This document shows positions 9,625-17,968 of a stretch of DNA of 64,000 nucleotides, one piece after another. The DNA is from Rhizobium sp. Q54 (GTDB lineage: Bacteria; Pseudomonadota; Alphaproteobacteria; SHVZ01). Position numbers and translations under genes: made by a program. Where the stretch lies: positions 1 through 64,000 of the forward strand of contig CAMBVS010000007.1 in the NCBI GenBank assembly GCA_945871425.1, in the 5' to 3' direction. Each line of letters starts with the position of its first letter. The stretch's first letter is position 1. Under the pieces are notes generated by a model. It did no database searches and was not told the origin of the DNA. It saw only the letters and a program-made list of their open reading frames with translations.

Positions 9625-9981
9625 TCAGACGGCGAAGGACTTGCCGCAGCCGCAGCCGGACGAGGCGTTCGGGTTCTTCACCTGGAACGACGACCCCACC
9701 ATGTCCTCGACCCAATCGAGCTCGGAGCCGGCGAGGAGGTCGAGCGAGGTCTCGTCGATCACCACCTCGACCTCGCCGTTCCTGAACAGGCGGTCGTCGC
9801 CGGTGGTCTGGTCGTCGAAGCTGAAGCCGTACTGGAAACCGGAACAGCCGCCGCCGGAGACGGCGAGGCGGAGCCGCGTGCCCGGTCCGGCGTTCTCCTG
9901 CTGGATCAGCGCCGCGATGCGTTTGGCAGCGTTGTCGCTGACGGTGAAGTTACGGTTCTCGGCGACGGACGTATCGGCCAT
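9625..9981 (-). CDS. erpA: Iron-sulfur cluster insertion protein (ErpA/IscA A-type)
   Basis: A 118-residue A-type carrier that delivers Fe-S clusters to apoproteins. The three conserved cysteines are present: GGGCSGFQYGF and the C-terminal SSGCGCGKSF. The start is placed at the ATG at 9981 (MADTSVAEN); a longer frame to 10038 exists but adds residues foreign to the family. It lies upstream of and nearly touches xth, an operon arrangement common in Alphaproteobacteria, and is divergent from dgt. Confidence 0.94.
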   Translation of the reverse strand: MADTSVAENRNFTVSDNAAKRIAALIQQENAGPGTRLRLAVSGGGCSGFQYGFSFDDQTTGDDRLFRNGEVEVVIDETSLDLLAGSELDWVEDMVGSSFQVKNPNASSGCGCGKSFAV

Positions 9982-10084
9982 GATCTGGGCCCCTCGTATG
10001 ACATATCCACCATGTAGGCGATGCGGGGCAGAAGTCAATTTGCTGCTTTGCCCAAGCCCCTACGGCTTGTAGGGTCCGGCCGCC

Positions 10085-11269
10085 ATGCCGCTCGCGCCCT
10101 ATGCCTGCCACGCCGAGGCCTCCCGCGGCCGCCGGCACCCGGAACCGCCTCCGGCCGAGCGCAGCGAATTCCAGCGCGACCGAGACCGCATCATCCACTC
10201 CGTCGCCTTCCGGCGCTTGAAGCACAAGACCCAGGTGTTCATCGAGCACGAGGGCGACCATTTCCGCACGCGCCTGACCCATTCCCTTGAAGTTGCCCAG
10301 ATCGCCCGCTCGATCGCCCGTTCACTCGGCCTGGATGAGGATCTTTCGGAGGCGCTGGCGCTTGCCCACGACCTCGGCCACACCTGCTTCGGCCATGCCG
10401 GCGAGGACGTTCTGGATGCGGCGATGGCGCCCTATGGCGGCTTCGACCACAACGACCAGACCTTCCGTATCCTGACGCGGCTGGAGCGGCGCTATGCCGA
10501 GTTCGATGGGCTCAACCTCACCTGGGAGGCCCTAGAAGGCACGGTGAAGCACAACGGCCCGCTGACCGGCGGGACGTCGACGAAACCGGTGCCGCCGACC
10601 ATCGCCGCCTACGACGTCGCTCTCTGGCTCGACAGCTATCCCTCGGCCGAGGCCCAGGTCGCCTCGCTCTCCGACGACATCGCCTACAACAACCACGACA
10701 TCGACGACGGCCTTCGTGCCGGGCTGTTCCAGCTCGATGAGATCGAGCATGTCGGTTTGATCCGCGACGTACTGGCCGGGATCCGCGCTGCCCACCCCGG
10801 ATTGGAGACGGTGCGCCTGCATGGCGAGCTGGTGCGCCAGATGATCGGACGGATGGTCGCCGACGTGCTGGCGGAGAGCCGGCGGCTGCTCGCCGACGCC
10901 CGGCCGGGCTCGGCTGACGAGCTTCGCCGCCTCGGGCGGCCGGTAATCGCCTTCTCGTCCACGATGCGCGCGTATGACACGCAGTTGAAGGCGTTTCTGC
11001 ATGAGCGTATGTACCGGCACGACCGGGTGCGGCTCGCGCGTGAAGACGCCCATGCCGTGGTGAAGGATCTCTTCCACTTGTTCCTCGCCGAGCCCGGGCG
11101 GCTTCCGGCAGAGTGGGCGGAGGCGACGCGGGGCCTGGACCAGCCGGGCCGGGCCCGGGTCGTCGCCGACTACATCGCCGGGATGACAGACCGTTACGCC
11201 TTTGCCGAGCACCTTCGGCTTGTGAAGAATAGAACGATTAAAAATGAATCTTTACAATTATTTCCGTGA
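10085..11269 (+). CDS. dgt: dGTP triphosphohydrolase-like protein (HD superfamily)
   Basis: A 394-residue deoxynucleoside triphosphate triphosphohydrolase-like enzyme expected to cleave dNTPs to nucleoside plus triphosphate. Key features are [20 protein letters not shown], the first metal His in [11 protein letters not shown], the HD dyad in [15 protein letters not shown] (about residues 94-108) and the second half [17 protein letters not shown]. Its last 26 bases overlap the start of argS, so the two are translated as a unit. This dgt-argS order is common in Alphaproteobacteria. Confidence 0.93.
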   Translation: MPLAPYACHAEASRGRRHPEPPPAERSEFQRDRDRIIHSVAFRRLKHKTQVFIEHEGDHFRTRLTHSLEVAQIARSIARSLGLDEDLSEALALAHDLGHTCFGHAGEDVLDAAMAPYGGFDHNDQTFRILTRLERRYAEFDGLNLTWEALEGTVKHNGPLTGGTSTKPVPPTIAAYDVALWLDSYPSAEAQVASLSDDIAYNNHDIDDGLRAGLFQLDEIEHVGLIRDVLAGIRAAHPGLETVRLHGELVRQMIGRMVADVLAESRRLLADARPGSADELRRLGRPVIAFSSTMRAYDTQLKAFLHERMYRHDRVRLAREDAHAVVKDLFHLFLAEPGRLPAEWAEATRGLDQPGRARVVADYIAGMTDRYAFAEHLRLVKNRTIKNESLQLFP

Positions 11270-12986
11270 CATAGTTCTGAAAGAGCTTCAGGCAATCGAG
11301 CTTCCGCCCGGCCTGGACATGTCGCGCGTGATGGTTGAGCCCACCCGGGATCCCAGGCACGGCGACATCGCCACCAACGCCGCCATGGTTCTGGCCAAGC
11401 CGGCGGGCAAGAACCCCCGACAGCTCGCCGAGGCGCTGAGGACGCGGCTCGTCGGCCATCCCGACGTCGTCAATGCCGAGGTCGCGGGGCCGGGATTCCT
11501 CAACCTGACGCTCTCGCCGGGATTCTGGCACCTCCAGCTCAAGGATCTGCTGGAGACCGGCATCGCCTATGGCGACTCGCGGGCCGGTGCCGGCCGCAAG
11601 GTGAACGTCGAATACGTCTCGGCCAACCCGACCGGGCCTATGCATATCGGCCACGCCCGGGGGGCGGTCTTCGGTGACGCGCTGGCCGCCCTGATGCAGA
11701 AGACCGGCTTCGAGGTGACGCGCGAGTACTACATCAACGACGCCGGCGCCCAGGTCGACCAGCTCGCGCGCTCGGCCTATCTCCGCTACCTCGAGGCCCA
11801 TGGCGAGTCGATCGAGATCCCGTCCGGCCTCTACCCCGGCGAGTACCTTAAGGAGACCGGCGCGGCCCTGAAGGCGCGCGACGGCGGCAAGTGGCGGGGA
11901 CAGGCCGAGGAGGATTGGCTGCCCCCGGTCCGCGACTTCGCCATCGACCACATGATGGCGATGATCAAGGAGGACCTTGCCGCGCTCGGCGTGCGTCAGG
12001 AAGTCTTCTCAAGCGAGCGAGCGCTGGTGCAGGCCGGCGCGGTCGAGCGGGTGCTGAAGACGCTCAAGGACAAGGGCCTGATCTATGTCGGCACGCTCGA
12101 GTCGCCGAAAGGCAAGGCGCCCGAAGACTGGGAGCCCAGGCCGCAGACCTTGTTCCGGGCGACCCAGTTCGGCGACGACGTCGACCGGCCACTGATGAAG
12201 TCCGACGGCACCTGGACCTACTTCGCCAGCGACATCGCCTACCACTACGACAAGCTCGAACGCGGCTCGACAGAACTGATCGACGTGCTGGGCGCCGACC
12301 ATGGCGGCTACGTCAAGCGCATGTCCGCGGCAGTGAAGGCGCTGTCCGACGGCAAGGCCCATCTCGACTGCAAAATCTGTCAGATGGTCAACCTGACCGA
12401 GGGTGGACAGCCGGTGAAGATGTCGAAGCGGGCAGGGACCTTCGTCACGCTTCGCGACGTCGTCGACCGGGTCGGCAAGGACGTGGTCCGTTTCATCATG
12501 CTGACCCGCAAGAACGACCAGGCCATCGACTTCGACTTCCAGAAAGTGACCGAGCAGAGCCGGGACAACCCGGTCTTCTACGTCCAGTACGCCCATGCCC
12601 GGTCGCGGTCGGTGATGCGGCTCGCAGGCGAATCGATTCCTAAGAATCTGCTGACTCCCCAGGCGCTAACCCAAGGAAACCTGGGGCGCTTGACCGACCC
12701 GAGCGAGATTGGTCTCATCAGGACGCTGGCTAACTGGCCGCGCATCGTCGAGGGTGCGGCGGAAGCGCACGAACCGCACCGTCTGGCTTTCTACCTCTAC
12801 GACCTCGCAGCCGAATTCCACCAGCTCTGGAACAAGGGCAAGGATGACGCCACGCTTCGTTTCATCATCGCCGGCGAGGACGAGATCACCCGAGCCCGCC
12901 TGGCGCTGGTGCAGGCGGTGGCGACGGTGATCGCTTCCGGACTTGCCGTCTTCGGCGTCGAGCCGGTCGAGGAGATGCGTGCATGA
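11244..12986 (+). CDS. argS: Arginyl-tRNA synthetase
   Basis: Class I synthetase of 580 residues charging tRNA-Arg. The N-terminal Add-1 domain ([15 protein letters not shown]) precedes the HIGH motif HIGHARGA near residue 135. The KMSK loop is KMSKRAGTF near residue 393. The C-terminal anticodon-binding domain ends [10 protein letters not shown]. The start codon lies within the dgt reading frame (26-base overlap). The first 60 bases are markedly AT-richer than the rest of the gene. The stop codon overlaps the ATG of the SPOR protein (ATGA). Confidence 0.97.
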   Translation: MNLYNYFRDIVLKELQAIELPPGLDMSRVMVEPTRDPRHGDIATNAAMVLAKPAGKNPRQLAEALRTRLVGHPDVVNAEVAGPGFLNLTLSPGFWHLQLKDLLETGIAYGDSRAGAGRKVNVEYVSANPTGPMHIGHARGAVFGDALAALMQKTGFEVTREYYINDAGAQVDQLARSAYLRYLEAHGESIEIPSGLYPGEYLKETGAALKARDGGKWRGQAEEDWLPPVRDFAIDHMMAMIKEDLAALGVRQEVFSSERALVQAGAVERVLKTLKDKGLIYVGTLESPKGKAPEDWEPRPQTLFRATQFGDDVDRPLMKSDGTWTYFASDIAYHYDKLERGSTELIDVLGADHGGYVKRMSAAVKALSDGKAHLDCKICQMVNLTEGGQPVKMSKRAGTFVTLRDVVDRVGKDVVRFIMLTRKNDQAIDFDFQKVTEQSRDNPVFYVQYAHARSRSVMRLAGESIPKNLLTPQALTQGNLGRLTDPSEIGLIRTLANWPRIVEGAAEAHEPHRLAFYLYDLAAEFHQLWNKGKDDATLRFIIAGEDEITRARLALVQAVATVIASGLAVFGVEPVEEMRA

Positions 12987-13885
12987 GCATTCGGGACCGC
13001 GATCGCGACGACGACGAGGAGTTCGAGATCGAAGACGCCGAGCCGCCAAAGCGGCGAGGGCGGCTCCTCGCCGCGATGATCGCGCTGTTCGCGATCGGCG
13101 GCTTCGGCGGCGTCCTCTGGTACGCCTACAGCCAGGGCCAGCGCTCCGCCGATGCGGTGGCGCCGATCCTCAAGGCCGATGGCGAGCCCAGCCGGGTCAA
13201 GCCCGACCAGCCCGGCGGCATGATCGTGCCCCACCAGGACAAGCTGGTGCTGAACAGCATGCAGCAGGCGGCGCGTCCCGGTCAGCAGGCCGAGCGCCTG
13301 CTGCCGCCGGCCGAGGCTCCGCTGCCGCAGACCACCCGCACGCCGCCACCGGCCGCCTCGGTGACGCTCGCCCCACCGCCGGCGCCTGCTCCGATCCCGC
13401 CGCCGCCTCCGGTGCCGCCGCCGGCGCCTCCTGCCGTTTCGGCGTCGCCGCCGCCGACGCCCGCGCCGGCAATGCTGGCCCCGCCGGCGCCGCCTCCGGT
13501 GCCTCCGGCTGCGTCGGCCTCGGCGCCCTCGTTCCCGACCACGCCGGCCCCCGCCGCGGCTCCGCCGCAGATGGCCGCGCGGCCGCCGGCACCTCCGCCG
13601 CCGGCACCTCCGCCGCCGGCTGCTGCCCCCCGTGTCGGCAGCGGCGAGTGGCGGGTGCAGCTGGGATCCTTCCCGGCGGCCGAACAGGCCTCCGCGCAAT
13701 GGGACCGGCTGAAGAAGGCCCATGCCGAGCTTCAGCCTCTGGGCCTCACCACCGTCCGGGTCGATCTCGGCGACAAGGGTGTCTGGTACCGGCTCCAGGC
13801 CGGGCCGCTCAACGAGCCGGGCGCACGTGCGCTTTGCGACGACCTCAAATCGAAGAAGCGGGATTGCCTCGTTGTCCGACCGTAG
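12983..13885 (+). CDS. SPOR domain membrane protein
   Basis: A single-pass inner-membrane protein of 300 residues. It has an acidic cytoplasmic N terminus ([13 protein letters not shown]), one transmembrane helix ([20 protein letters not shown], residues ~30-50) and a long Pro/Ala-rich periplasmic linker (residues ~105-210). The C-terminal SPOR domain runs from [14 protein letters not shown] to DCLVVRP. SPOR domains bind glycan strands lacking peptide side chains and target proteins to the septum, so a cell-division role akin to FtsN/DamX is inferred. It sits between argS and nagZ, a conserved alphaproteobacterial position, and overlaps both neighbours. Confidence 0.9.
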   Translation: MSIRDRDRDDDEEFEIEDAEPPKRRGRLLAAMIALFAIGGFGGVLWYAYSQGQRSADAVAPILKADGEPSRVKPDQPGGMIVPHQDKLVLNSMQQAARPGQQAERLLPPAEAPLPQTTRTPPPAASVTLAPPPAPAPIPPPPPVPPPAPPAVSASPPPTPAPAMLAPPAPPPVPPAASASAPSFPTTPAPAAAPPQMAARPPAPPPPAPPPPAAAPRVGSGEWRVQLGSFPAAEQASAQWDRLKKAHAELQPLGLTTVRVDLGDKGVWYRLQAGPLNEPGARALCDDLKSKKRDCLVVRP

Positions 13886-14894
13886 CCGGCCGTCGGCCGT
13901 CATCTACGGGGTCTCGGGAACGACGCTGACGGCAGCCGAGCGCGATTTTCTTGCTCGCGCCAATCCGCTCGGATTCATCGTCTTCAAGCGCAACTGCGAG
14001 ACCCCGGCCCAGGTCAGGACGCTGGTCGATGCCATGCGGGATGCGGTCGGGCGCCCGGATGCTCCGGTCCTGGTCGACCAGGAGGGCGGCCGCGTCACCC
14101 GCTTCAAGCCGCCGCATTGGCGTCCGGCGCCGGCTGCCGGACGTTTCGCCCGGCTCGCCCGCCGCGACCTCAGGGAGGCGACGGAGGCGACGCGGCTGAA
14201 CGCCCGGCTGATCGCGGCCGAGCTGGCGGAGGTGGGCGTCACCGTGAACTGCCTGCCGGTGCTCGACCTCGCTCTCGAAGGCGCTCACGACGTCATCGGC
14301 GACCGCGCCTTCGGCGGCGATCCGAAGACGGTGACCGCTCTCGGCGGCGCCACCGCGGCGGGGCTTCTCGACGGTGGCGTGCTGCCGGTGATGAAGCACA
14401 TGCCCGGCCACGGCCGCTCGCTGGTCGACAGCCACGAGAAGCTGCCGGTCGTGGACGCCGACTTCGCCACCTTGGAAGCGACCGACTTCGTGCCGTTCCG
14501 GGCGCTCGCGACGCTGCCCTGGGGCATGACCGGCCACATCGTCTACACCGCCATCGACGAGCGCCCGGCGACGCTCTCCCCGGTCGTCATCGACCGGGTG
14601 ATCCGCGGCCATATCGGCTTCAAGGGATTGCTGCTCACCGACGACATCGGCATGGGCGCGCTCCCCGGCCGGCTCGGCGAACGGACCCGGGCCTCGCTGG
14701 CCGCCGGCTGCGACGCCGTGGTTCACTGCACGGGGGACATGGCGGAGATGGTCGAGGTGGCGGCCGCGGCGCCGCCGCTGACCGACGCCGCGCTCGCCAG
14801 GGTCGCCGAGGGCGAGCGCCGCCGGGGCCGGCCCCAGCCGATCGACTTCAGCGCCATTGCCGCCCGTGTCGACCAGCTCCTGGCTGCGGCCTGA
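13872..14894 (+). CDS. nagZ: Beta-N-acetylhexosaminidase NagZ (GH3)
   Basis: Cytoplasmic glycosidase that removes N-acetylglucosamine from anhydro-muropeptides in peptidoglycan recycling. GH3 motifs are LVDQEGGRVTRF, NCLPVLDL, KHMPGHGRS (catalytic His on the mobile loop) and LLLTDDIGMGAL (Asp nucleophile). The start is set at TTG 13872 ([16 protein letters not shown]), giving 340 residues and a 14-base overlap with the SPOR gene. The longer open frame to 13722 is only a shadow of that gene. Confidence 0.93.
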   Translation: MSDRSRPSAVIYGVSGTTLTAAERDFLARANPLGFIVFKRNCETPAQVRTLVDAMRDAVGRPDAPVLVDQEGGRVTRFKPPHWRPAPAAGRFARLARRDLREATEATRLNARLIAAELAEVGVTVNCLPVLDLALEGAHDVIGDRAFGGDPKTVTALGGATAAGLLDGGVLPVMKHMPGHGRSLVDSHEKLPVVDADFATLEATDFVPFRALATLPWGMTGHIVYTAIDERPATLSPVVIDRVIRGHIGFKGLLLTDDIGMGALPGRLGERTRASLAAGCDAVVHCTGDMAEMVEVAAAAPPLTDAALARVAEGERRRGRPQPIDFSAIAARVDQLLAAA

Positions 14895-14903
14895 GGGCAC
14901 TTC

Positions 14904-15593
14904 ATGGACGCGCTTTATGACGGCCTCTACCGGGCCTCGGTCTGGGTCCTGCCGGCGCTGATCGCGATCACGCTGCACGAGGCCGCCCATGGCTTCGCCG
15001 CCTACATGTTCGGCGACGACACGGCCAAGCGGATGGGCCGGATGAGCCTGAACCCGCTCCGCCACGTCGACCCGTTCGGCACCATCGTGCTTCCGGGCCT
15101 GTTGCTGCTGCTGCGTTCGCCCTTCCTGTTCGGCTACGCCAAGCCGGTGCCGGTCAACTTCTACCGGCTGAACCCGGCAAGGCTCGGCATGATCCTGGTG
15201 GCCGCCGCGGGGCCGGCGATGAACATCGTCCTGGCGTTTCTCGCCGCGCTCGGGCTCCACTTCGTCGGCGACATGCCGGACGGCTGGGCGATGTGGACGG
15301 AAGACAACCTCAAGAACGCCGCTGTCCTCAACGCCGTGCTGGCGGTCTTCAACATGCTGCCGATCCCGCCGCTCGACGGCGGCCGGGTCCTGGTCGGCCT
15401 GCTGCCGCGCCCGCTGGCCTGGCAGCTGGCGAAGCTGGAGCGGTTCGGCATCCTGATCGTGCTGGGAGCGCTGGTGCTGCTGCCGACGATCGGGAGCCAG
15501 ATCGGCGTCGATCTCTCGATTTCACCCTGGCTGATCGGGGGCCCGGTCGAGTATCTGTTGGACGTGATCGCCTCCCTTGCCGGCCTGGAATGA
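14904..15593 (+). CDS. Site-2 protease family (M50) membrane metallopeptidase
   Basis: A polytopic membrane protease of 229 residues. The zinc motif HEAAH is at residues 25-29 in the first helix, and the third ligand motif reads NMLPIPPLDGGRV. There are no PDZ or CBS domains, so it is the short Rip3/YwhC-like type, whose substrates are mostly unknown. Its stop overlaps the scpA ATG (ATGA), and the nagZ-M50-scpA-scpB order is conserved in Alphaproteobacteria. Confidence 0.92.
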   Translation: MDALYDGLYRASVWVLPALIAITLHEAAHGFAAYMFGDDTAKRMGRMSLNPLRHVDPFGTIVLPGLLLLLRSPFLFGYAKPVPVNFYRLNPARLGMILVAAAGPAMNIVLAFLAALGLHFVGDMPDGWAMWTEDNLKNAAVLNAVLAVFNMLPIPPLDGGRVLVGLLPRPLAWQLAKLERFGILIVLGALVLLPTIGSQIGVDLSISPWLIGGPVEYLLDVIASLAGLE

Positions 15594-16372
15594 GCACCGC
15601 CGCCGAAACCTTCGAAGAACAGCAGAACGCCGTCCCTGACGGCGAACGGCTGGTCGTCGACGTCGACGGCTACGAGGGCCCCATCGACGTCCTCCTGGCG
15701 CTCGCGCGCGAGCAGAAGGTCGATCTCAAGAAGATCTCGATCCTGGCCCTGGTCGAGCAATACTTGGTCTTCGTCCAGGCGGCGCGGCGCGTGCGCCTGG
15801 AGCTGGCGGCCGACTACCTGGTGATGGCCGCCTGGCTGGCCTACCTCAAGTCGCGCCTCCTGCTGCCAGAGCCGGCCGAGGACGACGAGCCGTCCGGCGA
15901 GGCGATGGCCGAGGCGCTGGCCTTCCAGCTGCTGCGCCTGGAGGCGATGCAGCAGATGGCGGTCAAGCTGATGTCGCGGCCCCGGCTCGGCCGCGACACC
16001 TTCCCTCGCGGCGAGACCATCGACGTCCGCGTGAAGACCAGGACCGTGTTCGAGGTCACGCTCTACGAGCTGCTTTCGGCCTATGGCGAGCACAAGTTGC
16101 GGGAAGAGACCCATGTGCTGCACATCGCGCCGACCGAATTGCATGCCGTCGAGGACGCGATGAAGCGCCTGGAGGCGCTGCTCGGCCACATGGTCGACTG
16201 GCAGAGCATCACCGCCTTCCTGCCCGAGGCGCTCAAGCCCGGCATCGTTACCCGCTCGGCGATCGCCGCCACGCTGATCGCCAGCCTCGAGATGGCCAAG
16301 AGCGGCATGATCGAGATCAAGCAGACCGAACCCTTCGGCCCGATCTATCTCCGGGCCGCCAAGCCGTCATGA
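15590..16372 (+). CDS. scpA: Segregation and condensation protein A
   Basis: Kleisin subunit of the SMC-ScpAB condensin that organises and segregates the chromosome. A 260-residue protein starting MSTAAETFEEQ. The ScpA signature follows: YEGPIDVLLALAREQKVDL, then ADYLVMAAWLAYLKSRLLLP. The C-terminal winged helix ends EIKQTEPFGPIYLR. The ATG overlaps the stop of the M50 gene and scpB follows 7 bases downstream, so both are co-translated. Confidence 0.95.
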   Translation: MSTAAETFEEQQNAVPDGERLVVDVDGYEGPIDVLLALAREQKVDLKKISILALVEQYLVFVQAARRVRLELAADYLVMAAWLAYLKSRLLLPEPAEDDEPSGEAMAEALAFQLLRLEAMQQMAVKLMSRPRLGRDTFPRGETIDVRVKTRTVFEVTLYELLSAYGEHKLREETHVLHIAPTELHAVEDAMKRLEALLGHMVDWQSITAFLPEALKPGIVTRSAIAATLIASLEMAKSGMIEIKQTEPFGPIYLRAAKPS

Positions 16373-16379
16373 GTTGCCG

Positions 16380-17258
16380 ATGACCGAGCCATCTCCCGCC
16401 GCCCGCCTGATCGAGGCCGTCCTGTTCGCGTCCGCGCATCCGGTTGCCGAGGAGGACCTGTCGGCGCGCCTTCCCGAGGGCTCCAACCTCACGGCGATCC
16501 TGACCGAGATCGGGGCGCTCTACGAGGGCCGCGGCATCACCTTGACGAAGGTCTCGGGCAAATGGGCGATGCGCACCGCGCCGGACCTGGCGGCGGCGCT
16601 GCGCCCGGAGCAGACCGTGCAGCGCAAGCTCTCGCGTGCCGCGATCGAGACGCTGGCGATCATCGCCTACCATCAGCCGATCACGCGTGCCGAGGTCGAG
16701 CAGGTGCGCGGCGTCGCCTTGAGCAAGGGCACGCTCGACATGCTGATGGAAGCCGGCTGGATCAAGCCCAAGGGCCGCCGCCAGGCCCCCGGCCGTCCGG
16801 TCACCTGGGTCACCACCGAGGACTTCCTCCAGCATTTCGGCATCGACCGGATCGAGGACCTGCCGAACCTCGAAGAGCTGCGCGCCGCCGGCCTCCTCGA
16901 CCACCGACCGGGCATCGCCACCATGGCGATGCGCCAGGAGGAGGCGGAGGCCGTCGAGGCCATGGCCGAGCGCGAGCGGGACGAGGAGGATGCGCGCGAC
17001 CGCGCCGAGCGCCGCCGCGCCCAACTCGAGGACGACGAGGTTCCCGCCGCGGCCGCCGAGGCCACCGCGAGCGCCGACGCCGCGACCGACGGCGCCGAGG
17101 AAGACGAGGACGCGGAAGACGACGACGACGAAGGCGAAGACGCGGAAGACGACGAAGAGGACGACGACGACGAGGAGGAAGAGGAAGAGGAAGAGGAAGA
17201 GGAAAAGGACGGCAAAGACGTCCCGCCATCGCCACCGAAACCGTCATCCGCGGGATAG
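16380..17258 (+). CDS. scpB: Segregation and condensation protein B with long acidic tail
   Basis: Partner of ScpA in the SMC condensin. The conserved core (residues 1-190) has two winged helices: LIEAVLFASAHPVAEEDL, IETLAIIAYHQPITRAEVEQ, RGVALSKGTLDMLMEAGWI and TEDFLQHFGIDRIEDLP. Beyond it lies a tail of about 100 residues that ends in an almost pure Asp/Glu stretch and is absent from textbook ScpB proteins (about 180-200 residues). The DNA there contains a hexamer repeat. The tail is expected to be disordered. The ATG at 16380 is chosen over TTG at 16374. Confidence 0.95.
   Translation: MTEPSPAARLIEAVLFASAHPVAEEDLSARLPEGSNLTAILTEIGALYEGRGITLTKVSGKWAMRTAPDLAAALRPEQTVQRKLSRAAIETLAIIAYHQPITRAEVEQVRGVALSKGTLDMLMEAGWIKPKGRRQAPGRPVTWVTTEDFLQHFGIDRIEDLPNLEELRAAGLLDHRPGIATMAMRQEEAEAVEAMAERERDEEDARDRAERRRAQLEDDEVPAAAAEATASADAATDGAEEDEDAEDDDDEGEDAEDDEEDDDDEEEEEEEEEEEKDGKDVPPSPPKPSSAG
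17175..17204 (+). repeat. (GAGGAA)5 tandem repeat in scpB
   Basis: Five perfect copies of GAGGAA encode Glu-Glu pairs in the ScpB acidic tail. GAC/GAG triplet repeats surround them. This is a likely site of replication slippage and length variation, always in whole codons if hexamers are gained or lost. Confidence 0.9.
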
Positions 17259-17261
17259 CCG

Positions 17262-17906
17262 ATGCGCGCGGGGCAGGGCAGGGTGGCGACGCTTCTCCTG
17301 GCTCTCGCGACGATCCTCTGCCTTTCGACCGGCGCCGAGGCCGGCCAGGTCCGGGACGAGGTTCCCGATCAGATCGATCCCAAGGCGCGCTACCTGATCT
17401 TCATCCAGGGGCCGGCGCCGGGCGAGCTCGTCGCCACCGCCTTCGCCAATCGGGGCTTCGAAGTGGTGACCGAGCGCCGGAAGCCCAATCCCGACCCGTT
17501 CGACCTCGCCCGGAAGGCGATCGGACAGATCCGCAAGCTGCGCGAGGCCGGGGTGGCGCCGCCCCGCATCGCGCTGATGGGCTTCGACCAGGGCGGGGCG
17601 GCGGTGCTGATCGCCTCGGCGCTGATGCGGGATCCCGAGCTTTCCTACGTGGTGCTCGCCGGCTGCGGCCTCGACGACCGCTATCGCCGCTTTGCCACCC
17701 AGCTCGCCGACCAGATGACCGGGCGCCTGCTGCATCTTTGGGAGAAGACCGACACCCAGGCGGAGAGCTGCCAGTTCGCCCTCTCCAAGGCGCGTGAGCT
17801 CGACAGCGACGAGAAGCTGCTGTCCAACGGCGGCGGCCACGAGATGTTCGGCGAGGTCGATGCGTTCTGGATCGACCTGGTCATGGCCTTCCTCGATCGC
17901 CGGTAG
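17262..17906 (+). CDS. Secreted alpha/beta-hydrolase-fold protein with altered nucleophile
   Basis: A 214-residue protein with a Sec signal peptide (VATLLLALATILCLSTGAEA). It is similar to the small alpha/beta hydrolases that begin YLIFIQGP and continue GFEVVTERR. The nucleophile elbow, GxSxG in most relatives, reads MGFDQGGAA, so Ser is replaced by Asp. The C-terminal His region NGGGHEMFGEVDAFW is kept. Asp nucleophiles occur in dehalogenases and epoxide hydrolases, so activity may be changed or lost. It sits 3 bases after scpB. Function is unknown. Confidence 0.75.
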   Translation: MRAGQGRVATLLLALATILCLSTGAEAGQVRDEVPDQIDPKARYLIFIQGPAPGELVATAFANRGFEVVTERRKPNPDPFDLARKAIGQIRKLREAGVAPPRIALMGFDQGGAAVLIASALMRDPELSYVVLAGCGLDDRYRRFATQLADQMTGRLLHLWEKTDTQAESCQFALSKARELDSDEKLLSNGGGHEMFGEVDAFWIDLVMAFLDRR

Positions 17907-17968
17907 GCGGGTCTGGCTGCGACAGTTCGCCCATCCGGCGCCGGACGGCGCCATTTGCACCTGAGAAT

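Noticed and set aside
13197-13607. Pro/Ala-rich antisense ORF opposite the SPOR protein linker
   Set aside because: It mirrors the repetitive linker codons; no start signal or homology is apparent.
17100-17210. CRISPR-like or minisatellite array in the GAC/GAGGAA repeats
   Set aside because: The repeats have no spacers and are in frame inside scpB, encoding its acidic tail.
17907-17968. Fur or Irr box before the iron-type ABC genes
   Set aside because: The gap holds a CCGGCGCCGG palindrome but no recognisable iron-regulator motif.
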